From Chryseosolibacter sp040902445 (GTDB taxonomy: Bacteria > Bacteroidota > Bacteroidia > Cytophagales > Cyclobacteriaceae): a stretch of DNA of 13,355 bases. The stretch's first letter is position 1; each line of letters opens with the position of its first letter. This document shows positions 11,860-13,355 of this stretch, one piece after another. Position numbers and translations under genes: made by a program. The stretch lies in the NCBI GenBank assembly GCA_040902445.1, contig JBBDXJ010000301.1:1-13355 (forward strand), in the 5' to 3' direction. The notes under the pieces are model-generated. The model was not told the origin of the DNA and searched no databases. It saw only the letters and a list, made by a program, of their open reading frames with translations.

Positions 11860-13218
11860 ATGAAAAAACTACTAACAACCTTTGCGATTCTATCCGCCAT
11901 TTTAATGGCCGGGTGCGAAAATTTAAATATTGAACCGTCACCTTCTGCGGCAGATCCAAATGTAACCGCGGCGGAAAGACAGGCTTCCAATGCACGTATG
12001 AGGACAACAAACTTACTCGGGAGCGCATCCACCTTCGCGGTCCTGGGTGGGACGACTGTTACCAACGATGGTGCATCACTCATTACCGGAGATCTGGGTG
12101 TCAGTCCGGGTACCGCAATTACCGGCTTCCAACCAGCGCCACTAAACACGATTATGGGTCCAGGGACAGTGACAGGGGGGCTGGGGATTGTGAACGGGAC
12201 GATATATGCGGGAGGTCCTGTTGCAGCACAGGCTCATAATGATGCTGTCATTGCGTACAATTATCTGATGGATCAGACGCCCAATACAACCTACTCGGGT
12301 GTTACTCAGTTAGATGGGCTCACATTCACACCCGGCATCTATAGTTTTGAGCCGTCTGCTAATTTGAAGGTGGATGGAACGGTTTATCTTGATTTTCAGG
12401 GAAACAACGATGCACTGTTTATTTTCCAAATGGGTAGCACGCTTGTAACGATGACGGGTTCCAATGTCATCGCCATCAACAATAACAATCAGACTTGCAC
12501 TGGTTCGAACGTGTATTGGGCTGTTGGTTCCTCCGCAACTATCGATGGCGCTCAGTTCGTGGGTACCGTTATTGCCCTAACGACCATTACAATGACTTCT
12601 GACGGAAACGTGTTGGGTAGCGCAAACGTGTCGGGTAGAATGTTGGCTTTGAATGGTGAGGTGACGATGATTACCAATACAATCTCGGTCTGCGGCGGCG
12701 GTGGTGGCGGAACGTTACCTCCCAAGCCTTGTAGCGATTTCGTTACCGGTGGTGGATGGATTGAAGGATCAGATGGTGGCAAAGCGACCTTTGGAGTTTC
12801 CGGTGGCATCAAGAACGACAAGTTCTGGGGTCAGCTCTCATACGATGACCACAGCAATAGTGTAAAGGTTAAGAGCACGAGCGTTACAGCTTACATCGTA
12901 ATCAATTCTGTGACACGTCAGATCGAAGGCGTCGCCAAGGTCAACGGTAATGGAGCCTTCACCTACAAGGTTATCGTTGTTGATAATGGTGAGCCTGGTC
13001 GCGACGACAGCTTCAGTCTGGAGATCTCCAACGGTTACAGCGCTTCTGGCACTCTGAAGGGCGGCAACATTCAGATTCATAGGAAATGTGGAGAGTCACG
13101 CAAAGACAATGATGATGATGATGACAGGCATGACAAGCATGACAATGATGATGACAGGCATGACAAGCATGACAATGATGATGATAATGACAAGGATGAC
13201 AAGGATGATGATGATTAA
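11860..13218 (+). CDS. Ice-binding-like (DUF3494) lipoprotein with a second Gly-Gly-Gly-Trp domain and Asp/His tail
   Basis: 452 residues. The signal is MKKLLTTFAILSAILMAGC (lipobox MAGC, Cys19). Residues about 50-277 are a DUF3494 ice-binding-like beta-solenoid: LLGSASTFAVLGGTTVTNDG, GDLGVSPGTAITGF, AAQAHNDAVIAYNYL, FTPGIYSF, ALFIFQMGSTL and YWAVGSSATIDG. A Gly6 linker (about 279-284) follows Cys278. Residues about 290-410 resemble the post-COAP-1-type domain (VTGGGWIEG, GKATFGVSGG, closing with IQIHRKC), with Cys near each end. The last about 35 residues are nearly all Asp, His, Lys, Asn and Arg, built from 30-bp DNA repeats. Such proteins bind ice or act as surface adhesins; the lipobox suggests surface anchoring. 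The Asp/His tail could bind metal ions, which is inference. Monocistronic, with a terminator at 13261. Confidence 0.85.
   Translation: MKKLLTTFAILSAILMAGCENLNIEPSPSAADPNVTAAERQASNARMRTTNLLGSASTFAVLGGTTVTNDGASLITGDLGVSPGTAITGFQPAPLNTIMGPGTVTGGLGIVNGTIYAGGPVAAQAHNDAVIAYNYLMDQTPNTTYSGVTQLDGLTFTPGIYSFEPSANLKVDGTVYLDFQGNNDALFIFQMGSTLVTMTGSNVIAINNNNQTCTGSNVYWAVGSSATIDGAQFVGTVIALTTITMTSDGNVLGSANVSGRMLALNGEVTMITNTISVCGGGGGGTLPPKPCSDFVTGGGWIEGSDGGKATFGVSGGIKNDKFWGQLSYDDHSNSVKVKSTSVTAYIVINSVTRQIEGVAKVNGNGAFTYKVIVVDNGEPGRDDSFSLEISNGYSASGTLKGGNIQIHRKCGESRKDNDDDDDRHDKHDNDDDRHDKHDNDDDNDKDDKDDDD
13105..13215 (+). repeat. In-gene 30-bp tandem repeat coding the Asp/His tail
   Basis: Units starting GACAATGATGATGAC occur at 13105-13140 (with one extra GATGAT) and 13141-13170, and a third partial unit starts at 13171 and decays into GAT/GAC triplets. 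All length steps are multiples of 3, so repeat gain or loss would change tail length without breaking the frame. The encoded unit is DNDDDRHDKH. Confidence 0.85.
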
Positions 13219-13260
13219 ACTGGCGATACTATTGTGAGGCAGTAATAGTCGCGGGGAATT

Positions 13261-13297
13261 AAAGAGCGTTGCTAATTAAGTATCGCTCTTTTTTTTT
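13261..13297 (+). terminator. Rho-independent terminator of the ice-binding gene
   Basis: Stem AAAGAGCG (13261-13268) with CGCTCTTT (13284-13291), a 15-nt loop, followed by more T (T-run to 13297). It lies 43 bp after the stop codon at 13218. Confidence 0.88.
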
Positions 13298-13321
13298 AAG
13301 TGTCTTAGCCCCCTAATAGAC

Positions 13322-13351
13322 TGCACAAATTCTGAAAAACAGATTTGTACA
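13322..13351. repeat. Inverted repeat at the window edge
   Basis: ACAAAT(T)CTG pairs with CAGATTTGT around an AAAAA loop (one bulged T), with an outer TG/CA pair. It may belong to the next, unseen gene or to a mobile element end. Confidence 0.4.
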
Positions 13352-13355
13352 ACTA

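Noticed and set aside
12552..12821. Minus-strand Pro-rich frame opposite the ice-binding gene
   Set aside because: The poly-Pro is just the antisense of the Gly linker codons.
13105..13215. CRISPR-like array
   Set aside because: The repeats are contiguous 30-bp coding units without spacers, inside an open reading frame.

Overview
The window looks like chromosomal DNA from a member of the Bacteroidetes, probably a Cytophagales-type lineage. This rests on gene families (DUF6132, the split YeeE pair, SoxB-like Tat protein, DUF3494 and BNR secreted proteins), on A-rich start regions without clear Shine-Dalgarno sites, and on promoter elements resembling the Bacteroidetes -7 box TAnnTTTG. No genus can be named from the sequence alone.

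Layout. At the left edge (1-647, +) is the C-terminal part of an AAA ATPase. From about 755 to 8628, everything is on the minus strand and forms one sulfur-handling island. Read in transcription order it holds: a Crp/Fnr regulator (8628-7996); TauE/SafE plus DUF6132 (7934-6905); two half-size YeeE/YedE permeases (6845-5752); a rhodanese lipoprotein, a Tat-exported SoxB-like metallohydrolase and a LysE-family exporter (5589-2764); a small rhodanese (2565-2239); and a metallo-beta-lactamase/double-rhodanese persulfide dioxygenase-like protein (2161-755). From 8.7 to 11.5 kb lies a decayed accessory stretch: a DUF202 frame without a start codon, an unrecognised small protein, an ArdC-type metallopeptidase fragment, two remnants of one ISKra4-like transposase, and a secreted BNR-repeat protein. 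The right end (11860-13218, +) encodes an ice-binding-domain lipoprotein with a striking Asp/His tail, followed by a strong terminator.

The main discovery is regulatory. Each of the five transcription units downstream of the regulator gene is preceded by a 14-bp palindrome (consensus GTRACY-NN-AGTYAC, of the Crp form GTGA-N6-TCAC). In all five the palindrome centre lies exactly 29.5 bp upstream of the first base of an 8-bp -7-like element. This puts the operator near -41.5, the classical class II activator position. The regulator's recognition helix keeps the Arg-Glu...Arg residues that read GTGA in E. coli CRP. The window therefore reads as a compact regulon: one Crp-type activator switching on import (YeeE pair), periplasmic cleavage or transfer (SoxB-like protein, rhodanese lipoprotein), cytoplasmic sulfane-sulfur transfer and oxidation (rhodanese, MBL-rhodanese), and export (TauE/SafE, possibly LysE). 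The signal it senses is unknown; two cysteines in its sensor barrel make a sulfane-sulfur or redox cue worth testing.
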